A DNA stretch of 64,000 bases from Litoribacillus peritrichatus (lineage in GTDB: Bacteria; Pseudomonadota; Gammaproteobacteria; Pseudomonadales; Litoribrevibacteraceae): contig NZ_BAABBN010000004.1 of the NCBI RefSeq assembly GCF_039537985.1, positions 930,001-994,000 of the forward strand, given 5' to 3'. Shown here one piece after another: positions 7,265 to 16,241 of this stretch. Within the stretch, counting starts at the first letter, position 1. Each line of letters begins with the position of its first letter. Below the pieces are notes generated by a model. That model was not told the DNA's origin, made no database searches, and worked only from the letters and a program-made list of their open reading frames with translations. A program made the position numbers and the translations under genes.

Positions 7265-9406
7265 CTATTGGGTGTTCACTTGATAAATCAAGGCCTGGGT
7301 TTGGTTGTTTTTTCCTTTAATTATGTTGCTTTCAAGATGCATTGAAGCCAGGTTGTCTTCGTGTCCGACCGAAGAAATCGCTGTGCCATTGCCTGCTGTT
7401 TTATTGTTGATGATCCAGCTTTGGTTGATGGAAAGGCTTGATCCGTTCCAGTTCGCAAATGCGCCGCCATCGTTGACGGATGAATTTTTGAAGAACACAG
7501 AGTGATTTACCGTTGAGGTTGAGCCTTCCGAGACAGCGGCTAAGTCGGTGCCGTCTGCTCCGAGCAGAACGCCGTTAAATTCATTGCCTCCAGTGGCAAT
7601 GGCGCCGCCACTGCCATTCATTGATGTTTGGTTATTAATGAATGCGCTGCCGTTGACGGTCAGTGTGGAAGGGTAGGTGATGGGTGCGCCAATCATACCA
7701 AAGAAGGTAATGGGCGTTGTGGCGTTGTGGATCGCTCCCCCGTCGCCGTTTACCGATGTGTTGTTAAAGAACTGGCTATTGTTGATCGTCAATCGACCCG
7801 CCAAATCATTACTGATGGCACCACCGCCGTAAGTTTGTTCTTCATTTTTCATGATACCGGGGAATACGTCGGCTTGGCCGGTTTCGAGCTGACCAAGGCT
7901 GGTGTTGCCGGAAAACAGACTGTTGTTAATGATGGTACTGCCGAAGTCAGGTGCCAAACCGGCGAATTGATCGAATAGGGCAAAAAAGTTCTGATTCCAT
8001 ATGGCTCCGCCACGTGCTCGGGCAACGTTGTTTTTGAAGACGCTGTCGTTGATTTCTGTATTCAGGCTGATCATGACCAGAGAGCCGCTGTAGCTGGACT
8101 CATTATTTTTGAATAACGCATTGTTGATATAAGCCTGATGTAAAGGCCTGATGAAGTTTCCGTTGGCATCTGTGGCCCTGTCTCCTTGTCGTGTTCCAGT
8201 TAAAAGCAGGCCCGCTGCGCCGTTGCCAAACTCAATGCCGTCTATGTTGGTATTTGGGGCGTCATGAGGAATACCATTTCCACCGTTATTTTTAAAGGTC
8301 GCTCGGGTGATTCGGGTTTCGCTGCCTGGATTACCCAGAACGAAAGCGCCGGCACCAATAGAACTTCTGTTATTGGTAAATCGGGTATCTGCAATGACTA
8401 CTTGTTTGGTTTGATCCGCCGGGTTGGTTGGGTCAAACTCATTATGGATCGCCAAACCGCCGCCAAAGCTGGTCACAAAATCATCGGTGATGGTGGGTTG
8501 AGTGAAGGGCACAGAAAACCCAATGGCGCGGTTTTTATCAAAATGGCTATGGCTGACGGTTACGTTAGACCGACGGACAGCAACGGCGCCGCCATCATCG
8601 CCTGCGGTATTTTTCTCAAATACACTGTTGTGAATGGTAACTTGGTGGGTGTTGTGCGCGGCAACGGCACCACCGTCTGTGTCGGCTTCTGCTAAAGAAT
8701 CGTGGACATCCGTTTTCGAACGAACGGTTTGGTTATGGCTAAATGCACTGTTGATGATTGAAAGAGCGCCGCCTTCAACAAAAACAGCTCCGCCAAACTT
8801 TTTTGCTTCATTGTTGGTAAAGGCGCTGTTGCAAATGGTGACGTGAGAATCCACAGCGAACAAACCTGAACCGCGCACCTGGTTAGACGCATTCAAGGCA
8901 TCCTCAGAAAGGTGACCATTGGCTCGACCTCCTGTGATATGTAAATTGTATAGGGCAATGTTTGAGTTGTCTGAAGTGAACATCAATGGGCTGTTCTTCA
9001 ATGCTGAGACTAATTTGGTTTTGTGCCGCTCGGTTTTGTCCGGGGTGCGTGTCAAGCTTTGTAGGCGTTGCTCTGTACCTCTGAAGCCTCCAATCAAGTA
9101 AACGTTGTTTGGTAAACGGTAGCTTGTTTCATGGTTTGTATAGGTTCCTTGACTGACCCATATCTGTTCTCCGTGGCTTGTGGATTCTGCCAGCTCAAAT
9201 GCGTCATGCAAGTTGTTGAAGGCGGTTGCCCAGGACTGACCGTCGCCTGAGGTGGCTATTTCGCCGTTGACGTAAATGGTTTTAAGCTGTGAATCAGGCA
9301 TGCAAGCTTGTTCTGAGAGTTGGGTGCTTGCAAAAGATACGGAAGCGGATATCAAACAAACAGGAAGCGCAATTATTTTAGACAATAGACGTTGTGGGGC
9401 TTTCAT
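7265..9406 (-). CDS. Exported right-handed beta-helix repeat protein
   Basis: A 713-residue protein with an N-terminal signal peptide (about 1-27, ending in a VSFAS cleavage-like site). It then has a long array of beta-helix repeats built on phrases such as NNSLFSGNTS, FTNNEAKKFGGAV and NSAFSHNQT, typical of polymorphic-outer-membrane-type or pectate-lyase-like helices. An early segment reading NNVYLIGGFRGTEQ is characteristic of this class. It is likely at the cell surface or secreted. No transporter, anchor or catalytic motif is recognised at the C-terminus. Function unknown; adhesin or polysaccharide-binding roles are possible. Two tandem hairpins lie immediately upstream. Confidence 0.8.
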   Translation of the reverse strand: MKAPQRLLSKIIALPVCLISASVSFASTQLSEQACMPDSQLKTIYVNGEIATSGDGQSWATAFNNLHDAFELAESTSHGEQIWVSQGTYTNHETSYRLPNNVYLIGGFRGTEQRLQSLTRTPDKTERHKTKLVSALKNSPLMFTSDNSNIALYNLHITGGRANGHLSEDALNASNQVRGSGLFAVDSHVTICNSAFTNNEAKKFGGAVFVEGGALSIINSAFSHNQTVRSKTDVHDSLAEADTDGGAVAAHNTHQVTIHNSVFEKNTAGDDGGAVAVRRSNVTVSHSHFDKNRAIGFSVPFTQPTITDDFVTSFGGGLAIHNEFDPTNPADQTKQVVIADTRFTNNRSSIGAGAFVLGNPGSETRITRATFKNNGGNGIPHDAPNTNIDGIEFGNGAAGLLLTGTRQGDRATDANGNFIRPLHQAYINNALFKNNESSYSGSLVMISLNTEINDSVFKNNVARARGGAIWNQNFFALFDQFAGLAPDFGSTIINNSLFSGNTSLGQLETGQADVFPGIMKNEEQTYGGGAISNDLAGRLTINNSQFFNNTSVNGDGGAIHNATTPITFFGMIGAPITYPSTLTVNGSAFINNQTSMNGSGGAIATGGNEFNGVLLGADGTDLAAVSEGSTSTVNHSVFFKNSSVNDGGAFANWNGSSLSINQSWIINNKTAGNGTAISSVGHEDNLASMHLESNIIKGKNNQTQALIYQVNTQ

Positions 9407-9449
9407 TATGATCCCTTTGGTAGTCTGAGTTGAATTCGAATATTGGAAG

Positions 9450-9502
9450 AAGAGAGGCTGAGCAGCCTCTCTTAATACCCCATTGCGGAGCTATGGGGTA
9501 TT
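9450..9502 (-). terminator. Two tandem hairpins between DUF1330 gene and beta-helix gene
   Basis: Two adjacent perfect inverted repeats. AAGAGAGGCT / AGCCTCTCTT spans 9450-9473 and AATACCCCAT / ATGGGGTATT spans 9474-9502. On the minus strand they follow the DUF1330 gene and precede the beta-helix gene, so they could end the first transcript. The run after the stem is only moderately T-rich. Confidence 0.5.
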
Positions 9503-9540
9503 TCGGGCGATGATTTCAATGCGGATTAAGCAAGTTGTTC

Positions 9541-9819
9541 TTAACCGATCAACTGAAATTTCGCATCCATGCCTTGGTCTCTGGTCGGGATCAATGCCTG
9601 ATACTCTTCCGAGTTGTACCAGGCAATGGCTTCGTCTTTTGATGGGAAAGTTACGATAACTTTCATCGCGTGATCCGCGTCGCCGTGCAAATGCTCGATC
9701 GGGCCTTTTGCAAGCATTTCGCCAGAAAACTTGGCTAAGGTTGGCGGTACCGACGCGCTGTACTCCTGAAGCTTTTCTTTATCTTTTGGTGTGAAACCTA
9801 CGATGACATATGCAGACAT
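9541..9819 (-). CDS. DUF1330-family protein
   Basis: A 92-residue small alpha/beta protein matching the DUF1330 (dimeric ferredoxin-fold) type. It starts MSAYVIVGFTPKD and contains the family-like FPSKDEAIAWYNSEEYQ segment, where residues of the target compound are often abbreviated as 'W-S-EY'. CCGGAGAA precedes the ATG. The family is of unknown function and frequently sits with catabolic genes. It lies upstream of the beta-helix gene and downstream of the exported paralogue gene on the same strand. Confidence 0.85.
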   Translation of the reverse strand: MSAYVIVGFTPKDKEKLQEYSASVPPTLAKFSGEMLAKGPIEHLHGDADHAMKVIVTFPSKDEAIAWYNSEEYQALIPTRDQGMDAKFQLIG

Positions 9820-9898
9820 GATTCTTCTCCGGTTTTGTGTAGTAAATAAGGGTGTTTTTTGTCGACTAGCCTGAACAAAATTAAATAGACTGTTAAGT

Positions 9899-9931
9899 TT
9901 TATTAAACAAAAGGTGATTTTGTTTAATAAA
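9899..9931. terminator. AT-rich hairpin downstream of exported paralogue gene
   Basis: A perfect 14-bp inverted repeat (TTTATTAAACAAAA at 9899-9912 with its complement at 9918-9931) and a 5-nt loop. It is followed by T-rich sequence on the plus strand and preceded by A-rich sequence. It may be a terminator or an operator for the DUF1330 promoter. Confidence 0.4.
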
Positions 9932-9963
9932 GTTTTTGGCTTACTTGTCTGTTCAGCGTCTTT

Positions 9964-9991
9964 ATGACTTCCTGAAAAGTCAGGAAGTCAT
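9964..9991 (-). terminator. 12-bp perfect hairpin after exported paralogue gene
   Basis: ATGACTTCCTGA (9964-9975) pairs perfectly with 9980-9991 around a 4-nt loop, 10 nt beyond the stop of the 10002-10946 gene. No U tract follows, so intrinsic termination is uncertain; it may be an mRNA 3'-end stabiliser. Confidence 0.5.
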
Positions 9992-10001
9992 TGATGGGTG
10001 G

Positions 10002-10946
10002 TTAATAACAACCGTGGATGTTAAACGGAACGCGGGTTGGCGGGTCCAGAAGTACATCCCCTGACGTTGGCCAAGTCAGCTGGTTGGCTGCCAGAACACC
10101 GGCAGGCAAACCTAAGAACGTTTCGCCAGGAGATGCGCCATACACCTGCTGATCCCAATGGTAAACAGCGTTGATGTAGCTTGAGCAGGATTGAGCACCT
10201 TCTTTACATTCACGAACGATGGAATAAGGCATTTCAATTTCTGCGTAGGCACAGCCTTTTGCATCAGTCACCATCACATTAGGTAAACCGCCCATTGGAA
10301 CGGCATAACCCTGTTCATTTTCGGTAAGCGGGTTGGTAGCACCCACATCCCACAAGGTATATAGCCCGTTTGGTAAACCATTTTTGATGGTCACTTTGAC
10401 TTTAAAGTTACCGTTACGCTTTTCACGGACACTGATTAAGCCACTGATTTTATTCCACTGTTCAACCGTCGGCGTGGCGTTAACAGGTTTTGCGAAATAC
10501 ACACTCGGCGCAGCGCCAGGCATTGGAAATGCTTCTGGAATGATTCGGTCTTCTGGCGCCTGGAATCCAAAGTAATTGCTGCCAATGTTGCCGATAGGGG
10601 TGTTCACTAGGGCTGGGTCAATGATTCCATTCGGGTTCATAAAATTGAAGAAGGTGTCAGAGGTGGCGATCAAACTTTGTTTGTTGGTATCACCAGTGAT
10701 CACAGCGGCGGTGTTATTGGCTTCGTCGTAGGCGCGAACTTCGTCGATTAACGGGCTTGGGTTGAGCCAAGGCACCATGGGCGATGCGTTGCTGTAGTCT
10801 GCAATGCGTTCGCCGTTATAGATATTCACACCGTGCGATACATAACCCTGGATTTTTGTGGTCTTAGATGCATTCGCAGTGCCTGTGACAGAGATTGCGA
10901 TGGCGGCTGTGGTGGCTAGGGTCAGTGCTTTTTTCAGAAATTGCAT
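10002..10946 (-). CDS. Exported protein, paralogue family member A
   Basis: A 314-residue protein with a signal peptide (MQFLKKALTLATTAAIAISV, cleavage near TANA). The start is set at 10946 because GGAG lies five bases upstream; an earlier ATG at 10982 lacks this. The mature part shares with the next gene an ordered set of residues: WNK, GL-PNG-YT-W, TNP, PMGGL, HWD and YG-SP. Its C-terminus (NIHGCY) also matches the partial gene at 2-175. I do not recognise the family. No membrane segment or catalytic motif is apparent after the signal, so a periplasmic or secreted binding/structural role is plausible. The gap to the downstream end of the next paralogue is 52 nt, and they are co-oriented. 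Confidence 0.8.
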   Translation of the reverse strand: MQFLKKALTLATTAAIAISVTGTANASKTTKIQGYVSHGVNIYNGERIADYSNASPMVPWLNPSPLIDEVRAYDEANNTAAVITGDTNKQSLIATSDTFFNFMNPNGIIDPALVNTPIGNIGSNYFGFQAPEDRIIPEAFPMPGAAPSVYFAKPVNATPTVEQWNKISGLISVREKRNGNFKVKVTIKNGLPNGLYTLWDVGATNPLTENEQGYAVPMGGLPNVMVTDAKGCAYAEIEMPYSIVRECKEGAQSCSSYINAVYHWDQQVYGASPGETFLGLPAGVLAANQLTWPTSGDVLLDPPTRVPFNIHGCY

Positions 10947-10998
10947 GTTTTCTCCGGAAATATAAGTTTTGTCTGGTTTCATTGTGTTTATTTTTTAC

Positions 10999-11907
10999 TT
11001 AAAGGTGGTCGCCTACCGGGAAACACAAGTGGTTTGAACCAATGCGGCCAGGAATCATCCCTTTGTCCATCATCACGGGGCTGGTGCCGTATAAGACGTG
11101 GTCCCAATGCAGGAATAATGAGACGTACATCAATGGGTTTTCACGCTCTAAGGGGCAGTAGGTCAAGTCTCGTTTGAACGTAGCTCGGCCGTGTTTGTCG
11201 GCAACAATGGTGTTGTCCAGGCCACCCATTGGGCTGAAGGTCATCGGAATTGGGCCTTCCTCTCCGTTTGGCGGGTTAGTGACAGCGAAGACTTGCCATG
11301 CGGTATAAACGCCATTTGGAACAAGGCCGGAAGCGTTTAAGCGAACGGCGCCATTACCATTACTTTTACACTTCAATAAGGCATGGCCTTTGGCCTTGTT
11401 CCAGTCGGCAACGGTGATCGGGTCTAAACGGTTTTGCACCGGATTAAATTTATGAATGTTCTTTGATGCCGTCGGAATCTGTTGTCTCGGCCCAGAGCTC
11501 GTCATGGTGTGGGCTTCAGCAATAGGAACATTGAAATGATCGTCCGGTGTAAGGGAAGGGTCTATTTCCAGACCCAGGCTGGAGATGAAGTTTTTAGTAG
11601 AATCACTGTATATGGTGACCACCGGAGTGTTCAGTGGCGTAGAGTTTGTGATTTCCTGGGCTTCAAATTCACCAAGAGCACCGACTTCAGAAATAGAGAA
11701 ATTATTCCAATATTGGAAAACTGAAGGCGGAAGAAATTCCTCGGTATGGGCGTAATCCGTCAGTTGAGCGCCATTAAAATAGTTGCCGCCATGACAGGCC
11801 TGGCCTGGCACCAGTTCTATATTTTTAAAACCGGCCTCTGCGGCGCTGCCGAGCACCAGTGTGGAGGCAATCACTGCTTTCGCAATGGTTTTCATTTTTG
11901 TAGTCAT
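10999..11907 (-). CDS. Exported protein, paralogue family member B
   Basis: A 302-residue exported protein (signal peptide to about residue 26, LGSAAEAG). It resembles its downstream neighbour over the C-terminal half: ADWNK, GLVPNGVYTAW, TNPPNGEEG, SPMGGL and LHWDHVLYGTSP. The N-terminal halves are more divergent. AAGGACAAACA precedes the ATG. It shares strand and close spacing with the SMP-30-like gene upstream (48 nt) and member A downstream, forming a likely three-gene transcript. Function unknown. Confidence 0.8.
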   Translation of the reverse strand: MTTKMKTIAKAVIASTLVLGSAAEAGFKNIELVPGQACHGGNYFNGAQLTDYAHTEEFLPPSVFQYWNNFSISEVGALGEFEAQEITNSTPLNTPVVTIYSDSTKNFISSLGLEIDPSLTPDDHFNVPIAEAHTMTSSGPRQQIPTASKNIHKFNPVQNRLDPITVADWNKAKGHALLKCKSNGNGAVRLNASGLVPNGVYTAWQVFAVTNPPNGEEGPIPMTFSPMGGLDNTIVADKHGRATFKRDLTYCPLERENPLMYVSLFLHWDHVLYGTSPVMMDKGMIPGRIGSNHLCFPVGDHL

Positions 11908-11955
11908 TGTTTGTCCTTGTTATCTTTTTTTTGTAATTGTTTTAGGTTTTTCAAA

Positions 11956-12984
11956 TCAAAGAGCAGAGAACTCTACTTTTTGTATTTTGAAATCTTTGAC
12001 GGGTGTTTTTGTCCCGCTGAAGAGCTGGTGTAGGTGGCTGTAAACCACAAACAGCTCATCGTTTACTTCAGTAAGCGTGGTAGGGAAGGTGGTACCTGTG
12101 TCAAACTGAGCTGTCAGGCGCGCTGAATTCCACTGATCCGTTGTGGTCAATTGATACACTGCGCTTGGAAAACTTGGTCCTGCCAGGCTGTTCGTGACTA
12201 ATGCAAGTTGGTTCGACTTGGTCAGCAACAAACCATCAATCTTGATGGCTTTCGGCACCTCAAAGGTGATCTCTTTCAATGCTGTTGGCTGATTCAGCGG
12301 GATTTTGAATAACCTGCCAGAATCGTAGATGGCGGTGATCAAGTACCCGTCAGGATGAAATTCGATTCCGTTCAGTCCAAAGGTGCCCGGCGCTGTGGCC
12401 AATCTTTCATCTTCTATAAATACGCTGGACTGGCCATCGGGGGTAACTTTATAGATAACGGGTGCAAAGCTGTCTGTGATGTACAGATTGCCTTCTGAAT
12501 CTAAAGTAACGTCGTTTGCAAGGTGACCGGATTTAGACTTCGAACTTTCAGAAAGGCTGCTGGTCAAGTCGATGGACTGCAACTTCTTACCTGAATCTAT
12601 GTCGTAAATTGCGATGTTGGCCAATTGGCCTTTTGTGGTTTGTAGGCTTTTGCTGGATACGCCAGGGTCGGAGTTACACACGATGAGTCGATTACGGGCA
12701 GTATCGATTTTTAGTCCAATAGACGAGATCAGCGCATCATCCAGAACCACTGTACTTTGTGTTCCGTCGGCAGTGACTTTGGTGATTTGCCCTTTGCTGA
12801 CCGAGCTGAGGTAAAACGCTTTTTCCTTAGAACTGTAATCTATGCCTTCTGGGTATAACCCTTCGCTGGAGAAGTTAATTTCTTGTGGGATTGCATTGTT
12901 ATTCGCGGCCACATAGCTACTGCCAAATATCATACCTGTGGCTAATAACATGGCGTGAGTTTTCCGGAATTTTTGATTAAACAT
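11956..12984 (-). CDS. Exported SMP-30/NHL-type beta-propeller protein
   Basis: A 342-residue protein with a signal peptide (about 1-27) and a beta-propeller pattern like SMP-30/gluconolactonase and NHL proteins. Repeated phrases include YPEGIDYSSKEKAFYLSS, NDVTLDSEGNLYITDSFAPV and GLNGIEFHPDGYLITAIYDS. These enzymes are lactonases or act on esters using a divalent metal. It is likely periplasmic. It is first of a co-directional set with paralogues B and A, and divergent from the LysR gene at 13102, which is a candidate regulator. Confidence 0.8.
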   Translation of the reverse strand: MFNQKFRKTHAMLLATGMIFGSSYVAANNNAIPQEINFSSEGLYPEGIDYSSKEKAFYLSSVSKGQITKVTADGTQSTVVLDDALISSIGLKIDTARNRLIVCNSDPGVSSKSLQTTKGQLANIAIYDIDSGKKLQSIDLTSSLSESSKSKSGHLANDVTLDSEGNLYITDSFAPVIYKVTPDGQSSVFIEDERLATAPGTFGLNGIEFHPDGYLITAIYDSGRLFKIPLNQPTALKEITFEVPKAIKIDGLLLTKSNQLALVTNSLAGPSFPSAVYQLTTTDQWNSARLTAQFDTGTTFPTTLTEVNDELFVVYSHLHQLFSGTKTPVKDFKIQKVEFSAL

Positions 12985-13101
12985 GTAATTTCCCTGTAAT
13001 AAATCTTGAAGTGATAAAAATTGTTTGCCAGATTAACAGCATATATAAATGCGATAATCGCCTTAAAATAAGAAAGATTGTTTTTTCAGTAGGACAATAG
13101 A

Positions 13102-14016
13102 ATGGATTTAAATCGGACTTTAATTTTCCTGACCGTGGCTCAGGCTGGCTCATTTACAAAGGCCGCAGAAGACTTAGGCATTACCAAGTCAAAGGTCAGC
13201 AGGCAAGTTAAAGAACTAGAAAAACACCTGGAGATTCAGTTGTTTCATCGTACGACACGACAAATCTCATTGACTCATATGGGGCTGAGGTTTTATCAAT
13301 CGTGCGAGCCTTTGGTGGCCCAGCTTAAAAAGTCAGAGCAGATGATCAAAAGCCAGAAGATGGAACCTTCCGGCACGTTAAAAATTACGTTTCCACCTGC
13401 GCTAGGGGTTAACCTGTTTTCAAAAATTACCAGTGCCTTTATTAAAAAGTTCCCTAAGGTGCAGCTGGAGGTCATCTTATCGGACGGCTCCGAAGACCTG
13501 GTTGGAAAGGGCATTGATTGCGCAATTCGAGGGGGCGTTTTAGAGGATTCTTCGATTATTTGCCGGCATCTTTTTTCTTGTGAACGGGGTATTTTCGCCA
13601 GCCCTGAGTATCTTGCCAATGCGAAAGAGATTCGTGAGTTGCGAGATTTAAACTCGCACAATTGGGTGTCCTTTAATAACTGGCGGCAGAATAAAATGAA
13701 AGTACTGGGGCCGGATGGGGCGCATAAGGTGACGATTGCTCAACCCGTGATACAGGTGAATAGTATTCTCTATTTACACGAAGCACTGGTTGGAGGCTCG
13801 GGGTTAGGCATTTTGCCAAGCTTTATTTCTAATCTTTCAGTAAAAGAAGGTTCTGTTGTCCGGGTGTTGCCTGACTACCGATTAGAGGACATAGATTTTT
13901 ATCTTGTCTATCCCAACTCCTCGTTTATTTCTCCGGCGCTACAGGCATTTAAAGAGTTCTGCTATGAGTCGATCGAGTCGTCTGAACTGCTGAAAGAGTA
14001 TATTGAGGTGGCTTGA
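13102..14016 (+). CDS. LysR-family transcriptional regulator
   Basis: A 304-residue LysR protein; the helix-turn-helix segment FTKAAEDLGITKSKVSRQVK is followed by the effector domain. An AGGA site precedes the ATG. It is divergent from the SMP-30-like gene (117 nt between starts), the classical layout for a LysR protein controlling the neighbouring operon. It converges with the tautomerase gene 19 nt away. Confidence 0.9.
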   Translation: MDLNRTLIFLTVAQAGSFTKAAEDLGITKSKVSRQVKELEKHLEIQLFHRTTRQISLTHMGLRFYQSCEPLVAQLKKSEQMIKSQKMEPSGTLKITFPPALGVNLFSKITSAFIKKFPKVQLEVILSDGSEDLVGKGIDCAIRGGVLEDSSIICRHLFSCERGIFASPEYLANAKEIRELRDLNSHNWVSFNNWRQNKMKVLGPDGAHKVTIAQPVIQVNSILYLHEALVGGSGLGILPSFISNLSVKEGSVVRVLPDYRLEDIDFYLVYPNSSFISPALQAFKEFCYESIESSELLKEYIEVA

Positions 14017-14035
14017 GCCAAGCCACCTTCTGATT

Positions 14036-14239
14036 TTAACCCTTGTTTGCCCTGAGTTTGGTGACGACTTCGCCTCCTACCCCCCAGTTATCTGTGTTGA
14101 CTTCATCAATGACGACAACGGTGGTTTTGGGGTTTTTATCCAGAACATCCACCAACAGTTGGGTGGCTCCTTTGATAAGTGCTTCTTTTTGTTCTCTGGT
14201 GACTTGCTCGTCGGTAATTTTGATGTTGATGTAAGGCAT
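14036..14239 (-). CDS. 4-oxalocrotonate tautomerase-family protein
   Basis: A 67-residue tautomerase-superfamily monomer. After Met removal the catalytic Pro is residue 1 (MPYINIKI), and the C-terminal WGVGGE matches the family. Members form oligomers and move protons in dienol/enone intermediates, typically in aromatic meta-cleavage pathways. The rest of such a pathway is not present here. The transporter gene is 54 nt upstream on the same strand, so the two may be cotranscribed. Confidence 0.88.
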   Translation of the reverse strand: MPYINIKITDEQVTREQKEALIKGATQLLVDVLDKNPKTTVVVIDEVNTDNWGVGGEVVTKLRANKG

Positions 14240-14293
14240 GGATGCTTTCCTGTTTATGAATGATTAATGACTTTGAGATTATCGCTTCGAATC

Positions 14294-15214
14294 TTAGGTT
14301 CCGGCTTTTGTTGATAGAGACTGGGAGGATGTCGCTGGTTTCTGGTGGCGTATCCATTGCGTATTGGCCAGCCAGACGCCGATGCTGACAAACAGTAGGG
14401 CCACACCCAAAGTGATACTTGCCTCTTCGTTGAACAGGGGAATGGCTGTAAAACCAGCCAAGACCGGGACTATCGCCATCATGGAACCCATCTGAGCCGC
14501 ACCGATTAACTGAACAGCCCGAACGTACAACAACATTTGTACTATGGTGGCCATGAAACCCTGATAAAACGCCTGCAGTAGTATTTCTTCGAATCCACTG
14601 TTGAGAATATTTTTCGGTAGCCACAATAAATAGAGCGGTAAGTAAATAACGCAGGTAATTACCGCGAGACTGACGGTTGCTTCCCAGGGGGAAATGTTCC
14701 AACGGTTAATTAATACTGAGAATATTGCCCAGCAGATGGCGCCTCCGGTTAAATATAAATGGCCTTTCGACAGGCTGCCTGTTTGACTCAGTTCTTGCCA
14801 AAACAACGCTGAAATACCAAAGGTGATAACCGCAATGCCGACCCACTTGCTAAGTAAATGCCGTTCTTTATTCAGTAGCATGGCCAAAACTGCAATAGAG
14901 ACAGGTAATAATCCCGGCAGAAGCACGGCTGCGTGAGAGGCCGGGGTTATCTCAAAGGCTTTAAATGTAAAGATTGCGTAGCCCAGACCCCCGATTAAAC
15001 TTGTGATGATGAACTTAGCCTGAAATAAGTTAAAAGGCTTCCAAATTAGCCAAAACGGCAGAAGCAAGGCTGCACAGGTTACGTAGCGAATCGCAATCAC
15101 GTCGTAAGGTAGCAGGGGGCTGATGCCACCCACTCGGGATACCAGAATGAAACCAGACCAAATTAATACCGCGCCAATCGCGCATAAGTAGCCCTGTGAG
15201 TGAGCGTTATTCAT
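14294..15214 (-). CDS. EamA/DMT-family membrane transporter
   Basis: About ten transmembrane segments in two repeated EamA halves (for example LCAIGAVLIWSGFILVSRVG near the N-terminus). The start is set at ATG 15214 with AAGGG nine bases before it; ATG 15223 would be too close to that site. Drug/metabolite-type exporters of amino acids or small metabolites; substrate unknown. It is divergent from the LysR gene at 15324, a probable regulator. Confidence 0.88.
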   Translation of the reverse strand: MNNAHSQGYLCAIGAVLIWSGFILVSRVGGISPLLPYDVIAIRYVTCAALLLPFWLIWKPFNLFQAKFIITSLIGGLGYAIFTFKAFEITPASHAAVLLPGLLPVSIAVLAMLLNKERHLLSKWVGIAVITFGISALFWQELSQTGSLSKGHLYLTGGAICWAIFSVLINRWNISPWEATVSLAVITCVIYLPLYLLWLPKNILNSGFEEILLQAFYQGFMATIVQMLLYVRAVQLIGAAQMGSMMAIVPVLAGFTAIPLFNEEASITLGVALLFVSIGVWLANTQWIRHQKPATSSQSLSTKAGT

Positions 15215-15323
15215 CCAATACATCCCTTAAGTTTGTTGATTTGATCACTATATCGTTTTAATGTTTTTCAAAATAATGAATAATTATGAAATATATTTTC
15301 TCTAAATAAGAAAAGGTGGGCAG

Positions 15324-16199
15324 GTGGAACTTTCGGATTTGGCTGTATTTCAGGCGGTGGTGGAAGCAGGTGGTGTGAGCCGGGCGGCGGAGATGCTTCA
15401 TCGGGTGCCTTCTAACATCACATCACGTATTCAGAAGCTGGAGACTGAACTTGGAAAGCAGCTGTTTATTCGTGAGAAGAATCGGTTGCGTATATCGCCG
15501 GAGGGTGAACAGCTGCTTGGTTATGCGGTCAAGATATTGGCTTTGGCGGATGAGGCTGTTGAGCAACTGAATTTGGATCACCCAACCGGTCGTCTTCGGG
15601 TCGGGAGCATGGAAGCGCTTGCGGCTTCTCGGTTGTCGAGCGTGTTGACCGATTATCACACCGATTTTCCTGATGTTGAGCTGGAACTAAAGACCAACCC
15701 AACGGGCCTGTTAATTGATCAGGTCATCTCAGGTGAACTTGATTTAGCCCTGGTGGCCGATCCACCAAAAGACGCGAGGTTGGAAATAACACCAATATTT
15801 TCAGAGCGATTAGTTTTAGTGTCATCAAGGAATCAGGCCCCGGTATCATCGCCGCAAGACTTGAGCGACAACCCTACATTACTTGGCTTCTCCACCCGTT
15901 GTGCTTACCGGAACCGGCTTGCGGATTGGGTCCAAAGTTTTGATGTTGCGCCTAAAGTGGTAGAAATCAACTCTTATCATGCGTTGCTGAATTGTGTCAC
16001 TGCTGGAATGGGGGTGGGAATCGTTCCTGAGGTGCTATTAGTCCATTACCCTTTTAAAGATGGCATAAGAACACACCCGCTGCCTGACTCTATTGCCGAC
16101 ACCACCACCTGTGTGATTTGGAGAAAAGACTCTGCCAAGCCCAGTTTATTAAAGTTTTACCACTGCCTGTTGGGGCACTCGAATCTAGCGCCGAGATGA
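15324..16199 (+). CDS. LysR-family transcriptional regulator (GTG start)
   Basis: A 291-residue LysR protein. The helix-turn-helix segment GVSRAAEMLHRVPSNITSRI lies at residues 17-36. The GTG start is supported by AAGGTGG upstream. It is divergent from the EamA transporter (109 nt), a common pairing in which the regulator controls the exporter. Effector unknown. Confidence 0.9.
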   Translation: MELSDLAVFQAVVEAGGVSRAAEMLHRVPSNITSRIQKLETELGKQLFIREKNRLRISPEGEQLLGYAVKILALADEAVEQLNLDHPTGRLRVGSMEALAASRLSSVLTDYHTDFPDVELELKTNPTGLLIDQVISGELDLALVADPPKDARLEITPIFSERLVLVSSRNQAPVSSPQDLSDNPTLLGFSTRCAYRNRLADWVQSFDVAPKVVEINSYHALLNCVTAGMGVGIVPEVLLVHYPFKDGIRTHPLPDSIADTTTCVIWRKDSAKPSLLKFYHCLLGHSNLAPR

Positions 16200-16241
16200 T
16201 CTTTCTTGTAAGGCTGAGTAGGGCTAACGAAGGGTTTTTCT

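Noticed and set aside
14136..14702. 188-codon minus-strand frame overlapping the tautomerase and EamA genes
   Set aside because: It overlaps two well-supported genes in another frame and its product has no recognisable domain.
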